From positions 682,001 through 746,000 of the forward strand of contig OZ244780.1 in the NCBI GenBank assembly GCA_965219565.1: DNA of 64,000 nucleotides, in the 5' to 3' direction. Each line of letters opens with the position of its first letter. Position 1 is the first letter of the stretch. The notes under the pieces were generated by a model, which saw nothing but the letters and a program-made list of their open reading frames with translations, did no database searches and was not told the origin of the DNA. Below are positions 36,301 to 44,323 of this stretch, one piece after another. Position numbers and translations under genes: made by a program. This DNA is from DAOUJI01 sp965219565. Its GTDB lineage: Bacteria; Chloroflexota; Dehalococcoidia; Lucifugimonadales; JAGWBF01.

Positions 36301-39101
36301 CCAAGACAGCCCTGGATTCGGATGACGACAACAACGACGAAACGGATGAAACGCATTCGGTCATGGTAACGGCAACAGACCCGTCCGGCGCCCCACGGAG
36401 CCAACCAGTGACCATCACGGTCAACGACATAAACGAAGCGCCGGACTTTGATGACGACGCTCCGGCCCTGCTGAGGGTGGTGGAGAACGGCGTCGCCATC
36501 CTGATAGGCGAGACCGGCACCGATGGGGTGGTTGCAGCAACCTACAACGTGACGGATGAGGACAGTGATGACACCCAGTTCACCTACGCGGTGGAGGGCG
36601 CTGACAGGAAAGTCCTTGAATTCGCTGCCGGTGGTGCCCTTGAGTTCGTTACTGGGCACATGGTGAACTACGAGAAGAAGAGTTCGTACTCGATCACCAT
36701 CGTGGGCAACTCCACCGCTACAGATGATGCAGACCGCAGGCTGACCAGCCGGTTGAATGTAACCATCAACGTGGTGGACGCTGAGGACCCCGGTACGGTG
36801 ACCCTGTCGCAGAGGGAGCCTCAGATAGGCCGGACGGTGATTGCCTCGCTGACCGACCCGGACGGTGGAGTCACCGTCTCGGAGTGGGAGTGGGCGACGG
36901 CTGATCCGGACGGTGATGGGGATTGTGAGACCGTCTTTAGCTCTGGAACCCTGATAGTTGGCGCATCGTCGGCGGCCTACACGCCAAAGCAGACTGAAAG
37001 AGACAGTTGTCTGATAGCGCGGGCCACGTACACGGACAACATAGTCACGGATGCTGACGACGACGACGCTGACGATGGAGAGATGGCCGAGAAGTCGACG
37101 GATGCTGCGGTGCAGCCCAGTGACCCTGCCAACACTGCGCCGCTGTTCGGCGACCAGGACCTGAACACTATTGGAGACCAGTCGGACGAGACGAGCCGGT
37201 CGATAGCGGAGAACACGGACGCGGGAACGAGCATCGGAGGGGCGGTCAGCGCCGGTGACGACGACGATGACCTGCTGATCTACTCCTTGGGCGGAGCCGA
37301 CGCTGCCTCCTTCTCCATAGACAAGGACTCCGGACAGCTGAGCACCAAGGCCAAGTTGGACTACGAGACCAAGAATATGTACATGGTGGTGGTGACCGCC
37401 ACCGACCCGTCGGGGGCCCAGGACAGCATACTGGTGACCATCAACGTCACCGACGAGGACGACGGCGCGACGATATCGCTGAACTCGGCGCCCGCTTTTG
37501 ACGCGGACACGGCCGAGCGAAGCGTGGAAGAGAACGCAGCCGCGGGCGACGCCGTGGGCGACCCGGTAATGGCCACTGACGCCAACGCCAACGACACATT
37601 GACCTACACGCTGGGCGGAGACGACGCCGGTTCCTTCACCATAGACGGCACGGGCCAGATCATGGTGGGTGAAGGGACGACGCTGGACTTCGAGTCCGGC
37701 ACGACGGAATACACCGTTATGGTGACGGCCACGGACCCGGCCGGCGCGAGCGACTCCGTCACGGTGACCATCAGCGTGACCGACATGAACGAAGCGCCTG
37801 CGTTCGACGCGGACATGGCCGAGATAATGGTTGCTGAGAACACTGCGGCGGGTGAAGCCCTGGGCGACCCGATTGCAGCCGTGGACATGGACGCCGACGA
37901 CACATTGACCTACACGCTGGGCGGCGACGACGCAGAGTCGTTTGCCATAGACGGCGAGACGGGTCAGCTGATGACGATGGCCGCGTTGGACTACGAGACA
38001 ACGAACAGCTACACCGTTATGGTGACGGCCACGGACTCCGGCGAAGCGAGCGACTCCATCACGGTGAGCATCACCGTGACGGACATGAACGAAGCGCCTG
38101 CGTTCGACGCGGACATGGCCGAGAGAAGCGTTGCGGAGAACACTGCGGCGGGTGAAGCCCTGGGCGACCCGATTGCAGCCACGGACGTGGACGCCGACGA
38201 CACGTTGACCTACACGCTGAGCGGAGACGACGCAGAGTCGTTTGCCATAGACGGCGAGACGGGTCAGCTGACGACAATGGCCGCGCTGGACTACGAGACA
38301 AAGAACAGCTACACCGTTATGGTGACGGCCACGGACTCCGGCGAAGCGAGCGACTCCATCATGGTGACCATCACCGTGACCGACGTGAACGAAGCGCCGG
38401 TGGTGATGGGCGACGCCGAGGTAAGCTACGTAGAGGGCGGGATGGACGCGGTTGGGACCTACACGGTGGAGCCTGCGGAAGCGACCCTGTCCCTTGGCGG
38501 CGATGACGCGGGCGCCTTCACCCTTACAGACGGCGTGCTGAGCTTCAACGAGGCGCCGGACTACGAGATGGCGGGCGACGCCGACGGTGACAACGTGTAC
38601 ATGGTGACTATAACGGGAACCATGGACGACCAAATGGGTGAACAGGCGATCGCCATAACCGTAACCAACAAGGACGAGATGGGCTCGATAAGCTTCGATT
38701 CGGAGGAGCCCAGGGCCGGAACGGCGATAATTGCCAGCCTGATGGACTACGACGGCGTGGTGGACGGCAGCGTGACCTGGCAATGGTCGATAGAGTCGGA
38801 GCCGGGGACGTACGAGGATATTGAGGGAGCCACCGACGCCAGCTACACCCCGGTCGCCGGAGACGAAGAGAAGCACGTCCGGGTAACGGCGATGTACGAC
38901 GACGGCGAAGGCATGGGCAAGATGGCGGTGGCGACGGTGATAAACTTGGTGTCCGCCGAGGTGGACTACGACGCCGACGGAAACGGCACGATAAGCCGCG
39001 ATGAAGCCGTAACAGCCGTGCAGGACTACTTCGCCAACGTGATAACCAGGGAGCAGGTGCTCGGTGTCATCATGGAGTACTTCGCTGGCCTTGGAGAATA
39101 A
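33393..39101 (+). CDS. Giant secreted cadherin/Ig-like repeat protein with C-terminal EF-hand module (1902 aa)
   Basis: The protein starts with a signal peptide (residues about 8-31, ending at WAQ). It then has two almost identical super-repeats of 663 residues (about 43-695 and 706-1358), each combining a cadherin-like 'YPE.GMDP.ATFNATD' domain, an Ig-like domain that includes WQWSKSMDG, and acidic cadherin repeats ('NTAPLFGDQD' type). Three cadherin repeats of about 100 residues follow (1366-1666), then further cadherin/Ig-like domains. It ends in a 45-residue EF-hand module (D.DGNGTISRDE) at about 1857-1902. The many Asp residues suggest calcium binding. The likely role is adhesion or a cell-surface or matrix structure. 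It has no transmembrane or sortase signal, so the terminal module may attach it. Confidence 0.88.
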   Translation: MRDCMLNRLSNKAMVKVVAIVGVMLAILLLSSTLWAQDSSIIYPENGMDPVATFNATDDDGDAIVWSLAETGDYKRFTIDGGVLSFKSPPNYEKPNSVVTGGTLEEKNVYNVTVQATGGTHTVEVTVTNVDEDGSVSLDKPQPQATRGLEATLNEQDDGVTDEVWQWSKSMDGVTWADIEGATAQQRNPATADVGYYLRASVTYTDEFGSGKTASGVTANRVEARTLANTQPSFADQDDRFDDPTTDAVENDGIQVNRDVDENTPAGVNIGKPVSASDADSDVLIYTLGGDDVAMFSINSATGQIKTKTALDSDDDNNDETDETHSVMVTATDPSGAPRSQPVTITVNDINEAPDFDDDAPALLRVVENGVAILIGETGTDGVVAATYNVTDEDSDDTQFTYAVEGADRKVLEFAAGGALEFVTGHMVNYEKKSSYSITIVGNSTATDDADRRLTSRLNVTINVVDAEDPGTVTLSQREPQIGRTVIASLTDPDGGVTVSEWEWATADPDGDGDCETVFSSGTLIVGASSAAYTPKQTERDSCLIARATYTDNIVTDADDDDADDGEMAEKSTDAAVQPSDPANTAPLFGDQDLNTIGDQSDETSRSIAENTDAGTSIGGAVSAGDDDDDLLIYSLGGADAASFSIDKDSGQLSTKAKLDYETKNMYMVVVNATDPSGAMDSILATINVTDENDPADISGSSSLSYPEGGMDPAATFNATDQDGDAIVWSLAEKDDYKRFTIDGGVLSFKSPPNYEKPNSVVTGGTLEEKNVYNVTVQATGGTHTVEVTVTNVDEDGSVGLDKPQPQAGRGLEATLNEQDDGVTDEVWQWSKSMDGVTWADIEGATAQQRNPATADVGYYLRASVTYTDEFGSGKTASGVTANRVEARTLANTQPSFADQDDRFDDPTTDAVENDGIQVNRDVDENTPAGVNIGKPVSASDADSDVLIYTLGGDDVAMFSINSATGQIKTKTALDSDDDNNDETDETHSVMVTATDPSGAPRSQPVTITVNDINEAPDFDDDAPALLRVVENGVAILIGETGTDGVVAATYNVTDEDSDDTQFTYAVEGADRKVLEFAAGGALEFVTGHMVNYEKKSSYSITIVGNSTATDDADRRLTSRLNVTINVVDAEDPGTVTLSQREPQIGRTVIASLTDPDGGVTVSEWEWATADPDGDGDCETVFSSGTLIVGASSAAYTPKQTERDSCLIARATYTDNIVTDADDDDADDGEMAEKSTDAAVQPSDPANTAPLFGDQDLNTIGDQSDETSRSIAENTDAGTSIGGAVSAGDDDDDLLIYSLGGADAASFSIDKDSGQLSTKAKLDYETKNMYMVVVTATDPSGAQDSILVTINVTDEDDGATISLNSAPAFDADTAERSVEENAAAGDAVGDPVMATDANANDTLTYTLGGDDAGSFTIDGTGQIMVGEGTTLDFESGTTEYTVMVTATDPAGASDSVTVTISVTDMNEAPAFDADMAEIMVAENTAAGEALGDPIAAVDMDADDTLTYTLGGDDAESFAIDGETGQLMTMAALDYETTNSYTVMVTATDSGEASDSITVSITVTDMNEAPAFDADMAERSVAENTAAGEALGDPIAATDVDADDTLTYTLSGDDAESFAIDGETGQLTTMAALDYETKNSYTVMVTATDSGEASDSIMVTITVTDVNEAPVVMGDAEVSYVEGGMDAVGTYTVEPAEATLSLGGDDAGAFTLTDGVLSFNEAPDYEMAGDADGDNVYMVTITGTMDDQMGEQAIAITVTNKDEMGSISFDSEEPRAGTAIIASLMDYDGVVDGSVTWQWSIESEPGTYEDIEGATDASYTPVAGDEEKHVRVTAMYDDGEGMGKMAVATVINLVSAEVDYDADGNGTISRDEAVTAVQDYFANVITREQVLGVIMEYFAGLGE
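33519..35477 (+). repeat. Long direct repeat inside the giant gene, copy 1
   Basis: About 1.96 kb is repeated at an offset of exactly 1989 bp (663 codons). The central 1.6 kb is almost identical, with few substitutions seen; differences concentrate at the two ends. Confidence 0.92.
35508..37466 (+). repeat. Long direct repeat inside the giant gene, copy 2
   Basis: Second copy of the unit at 33519-35477, in the same frame. The near identity indicates recent duplication or ongoing gene conversion. Confidence 0.92.
37489..38394 (+). repeat. Three tandem cadherin-encoding repeats of about 300 bp
   Basis: Units start at 37489, 37795 and 38095, each with GCGCC.GC.TT.GACGCGGACA. The second and third are very similar at the DNA level, showing recent tandem expansion; the first is more diverged. 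Confidence 0.85.
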
Positions 39102-39157
39102 CAAATCGATAACGATATGCATAAGGTGAAAGAGGACGCATAGAGAAGGAGGAGGGC

Positions 39158-41758
39158 TTGTTGGTCAGAAATGCTATAACGCTGTGGGCGGTGGTGGCGG
39201 TAGTGGCGGCAGCGATGGGAGCGGCGTTGTTGCTCCCAGGCTCCACGGGCGCCAGCGGGCACAGCGCCACCAGGTCCTTCTCCTCGGATACAATTGAAGC
39301 GGGCGGCGAGCTGACGGTAACCATAGACTCCGACTACACAGGTTTCGCTGCGTCGGTTAAGGAGACGCTGCCCGAGGGATTCAGCTACGTAAGTACGACC
39401 TCAGACATCGAACCATCGATTGACGGTCAAACGCTTACCTTCACTCTGTTCGGAGTGGTGAACCAGTTCTCATACACCGTCACCGCTTCAGACACCGCAG
39501 GTGACCACAATTTCTCAGGGACTATCACGGATGACCAGGCCGACAGCCGGGACATTGGCGGAACGTTGGCTGTAACGGTGGAGGCAGCGGCCCCTGAGCC
39601 GACCGAGGAACCCACGGAAGAGCCGACCGAGGAACCTACGGAAGAGCCTGAAACGCCGATGGCGAGCAGGACCCTGCCCAGTACGGCAGTGGGCGCGGGC
39701 AGCGAATTCACGGTGAGCGTCGCTGCCAGTGGCTATGGCTCGTTTGGGCGGGTTATTGAAGTGCTGCCCGATGGGTTCAGCTACGTGGATGGTTCCTCCA
39801 GCGTCGACGCCCCCACGATTGAGGGCCGGGCTGTCACGTTCATCCTGCTGGGAGCCACGGACTTTACCTACAAAGTGACCGCCTCCGACACGTCGAGAGA
39901 CTATAGCTTCTCCGGAACAGTGACCAGCGATCAAGGAGTTACGGCTGACGTTGGCGGCGACACTGACGTCACCGTAGAGGTCGTGGAAGGCCCCAGGGCC
40001 GACCGGACCTTCTCTTCGGCGGCTGTGGATGCGGGCGACGAAGTTACGGTGAGCATCAGCGCAATGGACTACGGCAGCGCCGGTCAGGTCACAGAAACGC
40101 TGCCCGACGGGGTTAGCTACGTAAGCTCGAGCTCGACTCTGGGGAGCAGCCAGGTGACCGAGGATGGCCAGGCCGTCACGTTCACGCTGTTCGGAGAATC
40201 CTCCTTCGACTACACTGTCAGCGTCGCCAGCTCGGCGGCGGGTACGTACGCCTTCACCGGCACACTGACGGACTTTGAGCAAGGGATGTTCCCGGTGGGC
40301 GGCGACTCGGAGATAACGGTAACGGCCACGGAGGGCCCCCGGGCCACCAGGGCGATTTCATCCAAGTCGGTCGGACGCAACGGTTCGCTGGTGGTATTCA
40401 TCACAGCCGTAGATTACGGCGCCATTGGGCAGGTTGTGGAAACCCTGCCTTTGGGCTTCACATACGTAGATTCCAGCCTGCCCATGAGTTCGGTTGAAGC
40501 GGATGGGCAGACCGTAAGCTTCAGCTTGCTGGGTGAGACGGACTTCAGGTACACGGTAACCGCTTCTGCCAACGAAGGGCCATACACGTTCAGCGGCATC
40601 CTGACGGACATCGACAGGGTCGACCACCCGGTCACCGGCGACTCCGAGATAACGGTCCGGACTCGCAGGCCGTCGATCAGTGTTCCTTCAGCGCCGGTAC
40701 AGTTGCCGCCCAGGTTCTTCCTGGGAGAGAGCGTGAAGCTGGAAGTGCGGGAGAACAGTACTGCAGGAACTCCGGTGGGCGACCCCGTGCTGGCCCAGGC
40801 CAACCTGAAACAGCCCATAACCTACGGCATAATGGGAGACGCGCCCTTCACGATTGACGCCGAGACCGGCCAGATCGCGGTGGGAGCGGGCGCCGAACTC
40901 GACTTCGAGTCGTCCAGAAGGTCCTACACCTTCGACGCAACGGCCACCTCCGAAGGCGGGACCGGGTCCATAAGCATCACGGTAGTTGTGACCAACGTGA
41001 ACGAGGCTGGCAGCATAAGCCTGGCGCCGGCCGGAACCCCGAGAATCGGCACGACCCTTACGGCCACGCTTACCGACCCCGACGGCAGAGTCAGGGACGT
41101 GGCATGGCAGTGGGAGCGGTCTCGCGATGGCCTGACGTGGAACAACATAAGCGGCGCCACGACGGACAGCTACACGGCGCGGGCAGCAGACGCAGGAATG
41201 CGCCTGCGGGCCACGGCGACCTACAGCGACGCGCTGGCCAGCGGAATTAGCGTAAGCTCATCAAGTACGGCAGCAGTGCCTGTGCCGCCCACGGTGACGC
41301 CTCCGCCCACGCCCACGGCTCCGCCACCGCCGACACCGACGGCTCCGCCTACGCCGACAGCGCCGCCACCGCCTACGCCGACAGCGACGGCTCCGCCGCC
41401 GGCGACACCGACGGCTCCGCCTACGTCGACAGCGCCGCCACCGCCGCAGCCCACGCCGCCGCCGTCGCCGACGCCCACAGCAACGGCAGTGCCGCCTCCG
41501 CAGCCCACGGCGACGTCTCGGCCGCTGCCGACGGCTACACCGCCGTCCACAGCGACGCCTAGGCCCACGGCTACGGCAGAGCCCACGGCAGAGCCCACAG
41601 CTACGCCGCAGCCCACGGCGACTCCCACAGTGGCGCCGCGTGAGCCGGAAGATGAAGGCGGGTTCCCGATATGGGCCATAATAGTGATAGTCATAGTGGC
41701 CCTGGCAGCAGCCGGAGGCATAGCCTTCGTGGTCAGGCAGAGGATGCAAGAACAATAG
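39158..41758 (+). CDS. Membrane-anchored repeat protein with Pro/Thr-rich stalk (866 aa)
   Basis: The protein has an N-terminal signal (about 6-32), four related beta-sandwich repeats of about 110 residues ('AG.E.TVS....YG..GQV.ETLP.GFSYV....', at about 38-505) with a short PTEEPTEE linker after the first, a cadherin-like domain (about 525-620), and an Ig-like domain with WQWERSRDG (about 625-705). A stalk of Pro, Thr and Ala follows (about 710-825), then one transmembrane helix (about 832-855) and a basic tail. It is therefore anchored in the membrane with a long extracellular part. Translation starts at TTG with AGGAGG in good position; no in-frame ATG is near. It follows the giant gene by 56 bp, with no terminator between, so they are probably cotranscribed. 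It lacks the EF-hand module. Confidence 0.85.
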   Translation: MLVRNAITLWAVVAVVAAAMGAALLLPGSTGASGHSATRSFSSDTIEAGGELTVTIDSDYTGFAASVKETLPEGFSYVSTTSDIEPSIDGQTLTFTLFGVVNQFSYTVTASDTAGDHNFSGTITDDQADSRDIGGTLAVTVEAAAPEPTEEPTEEPTEEPTEEPETPMASRTLPSTAVGAGSEFTVSVAASGYGSFGRVIEVLPDGFSYVDGSSSVDAPTIEGRAVTFILLGATDFTYKVTASDTSRDYSFSGTVTSDQGVTADVGGDTDVTVEVVEGPRADRTFSSAAVDAGDEVTVSISAMDYGSAGQVTETLPDGVSYVSSSSTLGSSQVTEDGQAVTFTLFGESSFDYTVSVASSAAGTYAFTGTLTDFEQGMFPVGGDSEITVTATEGPRATRAISSKSVGRNGSLVVFITAVDYGAIGQVVETLPLGFTYVDSSLPMSSVEADGQTVSFSLLGETDFRYTVTASANEGPYTFSGILTDIDRVDHPVTGDSEITVRTRRPSISVPSAPVQLPPRFFLGESVKLEVRENSTAGTPVGDPVLAQANLKQPITYGIMGDAPFTIDAETGQIAVGAGAELDFESSRRSYTFDATATSEGGTGSISITVVVTNVNEAGSISLAPAGTPRIGTTLTATLTDPDGRVRDVAWQWERSRDGLTWNNISGATTDSYTARAADAGMRLRATATYSDALASGISVSSSSTAAVPVPPTVTPPPTPTAPPPPTPTAPPTPTAPPPPTPTATAPPPATPTAPPTSTAPPPPQPTPPPSPTPTATAVPPPQPTATSRPLPTATPPSTATPRPTATAEPTAEPTATPQPTATPTVAPREPEDEGGFPIWAIIVIVIVALAAAGGIAFVVRQRMQEQ

Positions 41759-41790
41759 CCGCGGCTAAACCGGAAGCTTAGAAGCAACTA

Positions 41791-41825
41791 GACCGGGGGC
41801 CCCATAAGGCCCCCGGTCCCTTTTT
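41791..41825 (+). terminator. Intrinsic terminator after the membrane-anchored repeat protein
   Basis: An 11-bp perfect GC-rich stem (41791-41801 with 41808-41818), a 6-base loop and a T-run at 41821-41825 lie 33 bases beyond the stop codon. It ends the giant-protein transcript. Confidence 0.9.
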
Positions 41826-41908
41826 GTCGCCGAATCCACGGGGCGCCCCAGCCGGAGAGCTTTATCCGGGAGGGCGCAGAACCGCCTTTCCCCGTCGATT
41901 CCTTCGAC

Positions 41909-42247
41909 GTGCAAGACGTTTGGTACGTGCTGGACGTGCTGATGGTCATCGGGCTGGGGCTCGCGCTGGTTTTCAACTGCATGCGGAGACGGGAGGAGGG
42001 CGCCCGAGACCCGGACGGGCCGGTCACCCGCCGCTATCTGGAGGCCAACACCGCGTTCTTCGTGACCGCGGGCGTTACGATCCTGTTTCTCCATAACTGG
42101 TTCTCGCTGCTGGCCAAGGGAGGGGACAGCCTGGAGGTCAACCACCAGGCCTGGATAATCTGGGCCGCCGTGGACGTGCTGCTCCCGCTGGTCCTGGGAG
42201 TCACCGGCTGCCGCCTCTGGCAGGAAGGCTCCCGCGCCTCCTCCTGA
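41909..42247 (+). CDS. Small membrane protein, unknown function
   Basis: The 112-residue frame has three hydrophobic segments (about 5-23, 45-65 and 83-100), so it should lie in the inner membrane with short loops. No conserved domain is recognised. It starts at GTG 41909 or, equally possible, at the ATG 41942; neither has a convincing ribosome-binding site. It lies just after a strong terminator and 64 bp before the left inverted repeat of the candidate transposon, so it is not part of either unit. Codon and composition patterns look like those of real genes, and the stop is followed by non-coding sequence. A real gene is likely but not certain. Confidence 0.5.
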   Translation: MQDVWYVLDVLMVIGLGLALVFNCMRRREEGARDPDGPVTRRYLEANTAFFVTAGVTILFLHNWFSLLAKGGDSLEVNHQAWIIWAAVDVLLPLVLGVTGCRLWQEGSRASS

Positions 42248-42311
42248 GGAGCGGTTGCCCTGGGGGCCTCTGGGAACGCCTCGGCTGGCCGTTTTGCCTC
42301 AAACACAGGCA

Positions 42312-42328
42312 GGAGGGAAGTGCAAAAC
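42312..42328 (+). repeat. Left terminal inverted repeat (candidate)
   Basis: 17 bases pairing with 45647-45663 with one mismatch; the match stops exactly where the AGGCA direct repeat begins. Confidence 0.5.
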
Positions 42329-42530
42329 ACTACTACTCTTGACTGAACCTGGATAGAACATACGTCCCACACGGCTGCCCCCTTTTCTGCTAGACTCCCG
42401 ACGCTACAGCCCTGGTCATCATCATCCGCATCAGCTCATGAGGGTTTGGCCTGCGCGCCCCCTTGCGAGGCTGATGCGTGGACTAGGCGGCTGTAGCAAG
42501 TAGCCAAATCCTACTTGCAAGGGGGTTCCC

Positions 42531-43952
42531 ATGCCTGCCAGATTCATCCTCGCGGCTCCCATCGCATCCCTGCTGGTTCTCCTTATTGCGCTTACCGCTC
42601 CTGGCCTCGCCTATGCTGACGAGGACGTGAGCGGCTCCTATGACACCAACGGCAACGGCATCATAGACAGGGATGAAGCAATAGCCGCGGTCGCTGACTA
42701 TTTCGCAGGAACCATCACTAGAGACCAGGCCGTTGAGGTCATGGCCAATTACTTCTCTGGTGAGCCCGTTGGAGACGAGGTTCAAACCGGAGACGATCCG
42801 TCTCCCGAATCAACCGAGGAGCCTGACTCACAGCCGGACCCCGAACCACTCAACACCATGATAGAGCGAGTCCGACCCAGCGTCGTTAAGATCGTATCCT
42901 CGCACACCGTAGGTTCCGGGGTCCTATTTCAAACGGAAGGTGAAACAGGCTACGTGCTCACCAGTGAACACGTTATAAGCTACAAAGATGAAGTGTATGT
43001 CTTGGTGAATGACCGGACGTACTACACCGGAGAAGTAGTGAGCTTTGACCTCGCCAGGGACCTCGCGGTGGTCAAGATATGCTGCGGCGACTTCTCCACT
43101 TTGGAATTCGCTGACTCTGAGACTTTCAACGTCGGCGATGAAACTTTAGCCATAGGGTACGCCAGAGACAGTGCAGTGCCGCGCGACACAGATTCAGGAC
43201 GCAGTTTCGTGGCGGGTGCGGCGTCAGTCACGAAAGGCATAATCTCGGCGTTCCGTTATTCGACCTTGCTGGACATTGAGTTTCTGCAATTTGATGGCGC
43301 AATCAACCGAGGCAACAGCGGCGGTCCCATTCTATCGATGTCCGGGGATATTCTGGGCATTGTCTCTTATGAACTGGACTACGCCGAGAACATGGGCTTT
43401 GCTGTCTTGGAAACTACTGTGCAAAAGAGACTGCCCACTCTTCTCCAGGGAGAGTCCACCTACTTCGGCCCTCTAAGCGGTGAGCTGGAGCACGACCCTG
43501 ATGATTCCAAGAGTTTACTCCGGCGGACCGGAATATACTTGGCTGATTTCGAGATTGAAGCGACCTTCTTCAATCCCTATGCCATAACCTCGCACCAATG
43601 GGACTACGGCTTCATCATCCGCGCCGGCGAGGAGCACCTAAGAGTGTTCGTGGGCGGTAAAGTGAATCGACGATGGTATGTGGACCTTTATCGAGACGGT
43701 GAACGGCATCTGATAGGCAAGGGCGATGTCACCAATCTGAATGTTCAGGCCGGGGAGAGCAATCACCTAAGACTGATTGCCGACGGCGGTGAAGGCACTC
43801 TCTTTCTCAACGGCGAGGAAGTCGGTTCACTGGACCTGCTTTATCTCACGTCACCCGGTTACATATACATCGGTTCTGGGTTCATAAAAGGGAGTGAGAA
43901 GGCGGGGGCCGTAACACGTTACGAGGGCTTTACGGGGAAACCGCTCCAGTAG
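42531..43952 (+). CDS. Secreted trypsin-like serine protease with N-terminal EF-hand module and C-terminal beta-sandwich domain
   Basis: This 473-residue exported protein has a signal peptide (about 5-29), then the EF-hand/dockerin-like module (about 36-78, loop D.NGNGIIDRDE) immediately after it. A Ser/Pro/Glu-rich linker leads to an S1C (DegP/HtrA-like) protease domain (about 105-300) with His147, Asp177 and Ser263 (GNSGGP). No PDZ domain follows; instead residues 325-470 look like a concanavalin/LamG-like jelly roll ('GYIYIGSGF' near the end). It may cut proteins at the cell surface, possibly those sharing the module. The start has AAGGGGG upstream. It lies inside the candidate transposon. 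Confidence 0.88.
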   Translation: MPARFILAAPIASLLVLLIALTAPGLAYADEDVSGSYDTNGNGIIDRDEAIAAVADYFAGTITRDQAVEVMANYFSGEPVGDEVQTGDDPSPESTEEPDSQPDPEPLNTMIERVRPSVVKIVSSHTVGSGVLFQTEGETGYVLTSEHVISYKDEVYVLVNDRTYYTGEVVSFDLARDLAVVKICCGDFSTLEFADSETFNVGDETLAIGYARDSAVPRDTDSGRSFVAGAASVTKGIISAFRYSTLLDIEFLQFDGAINRGNSGGPILSMSGDILGIVSYELDYAENMGFAVLETTVQKRLPTLLQGESTYFGPLSGELEHDPDDSKSLLRRTGIYLADFEIEATFFNPYAITSHQWDYGFIIRAGEEHLRVFVGGKVNRRWYVDLYRDGERHLIGKGDVTNLNVQAGESNHLRLIADGGEGTLFLNGEEVGSLDLLYLTSPGYIYIGSGFIKGSEKAGAVTRYEGFTGKPLQ

Positions 43953-43995
43953 AACGCGGGGGTACATCAGAGATATGCGATGTCCCTAGTCGTGG

Positions 43996-44049
43996 TATAA
44001 TCTCATGGCAACGAAAAACGGCTCCAAGTGTTACAAGCACTTTGGAGCC
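43996..44049 (+). promoter_or_regulatory. Possible -10 box and leader hairpin before the 54-aa gene
   Basis: TATAAT at 43996-44001 is followed by a hairpin formed by GGCTCCAAGTG (44020-44030) and CACTTTGGAGCC (44038-44049; one bulged T). The hairpin has no T-tract, so it is more likely a leader structure or weak terminator of the protease gene. Confidence 0.35.
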
Positions 44050-44158
44050 GCAGTTCGGCGAGGTAGAGTAGGAAACATCTATCGATTCCACTCTACCAGC
44101 CTTGGTTGAAACTTGTCAACAGCCAGGGCCTCCGCCGATTCGTTGGCGGAGGCTCAGA

Positions 44159-44323
44159 ATGGCCCAGCAACAGACAGGTGGAACTTATGATGCCAGCCCA
44201 GCACAAGAGGTCCAACGTGCAATCCAGGACGTCCACGCTCGGTATGAGCTGATGCGCTTCATTGCGGTCGCCGTCGATTGCCAGTTTAAGCTGGCGATAC
44301 TGGAATCGCTCGATTCAGACTAG
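44159..44323 (+). CDS. Small protein of 54 residues, unknown function
   Basis: This short gene starts at the ATG 44159 with a consensus GGAGG 6 bases upstream and encodes a mostly helical, soluble protein (MAQQQTGGTYDASPAQEVQR followed by a second helix with 'YELMRFIAVAVDCQFKLAIL'). No domain is recognised. Its stop codon overlaps the last 4 bases of the transposase gene on the other strand, so the two are convergent. The strong ribosome-binding site and the upstream TATAAT support expression. It could be an accessory protein of the mobile element or a host gene truncated by insertion. A coding call is moderately sure; function is unknown. Confidence 0.5.
   Translation: MAQQQTGGTYDASPAQEVQRAIQDVHARYELMRFIAVAVDCQFKLAILESLDSD

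Noticed and set aside
36009..39122. A 1037-codon open frame antisense to giant gene 1, and a similar 639-codon one at 34020-35939
   Set aside because: They mirror the repeated, GC-rich coding strand, are rich in His, Val and Arg, have no signal or domain, and duplicate because the sense repeat duplicates. The sense frame has the signal peptide and clear domains.
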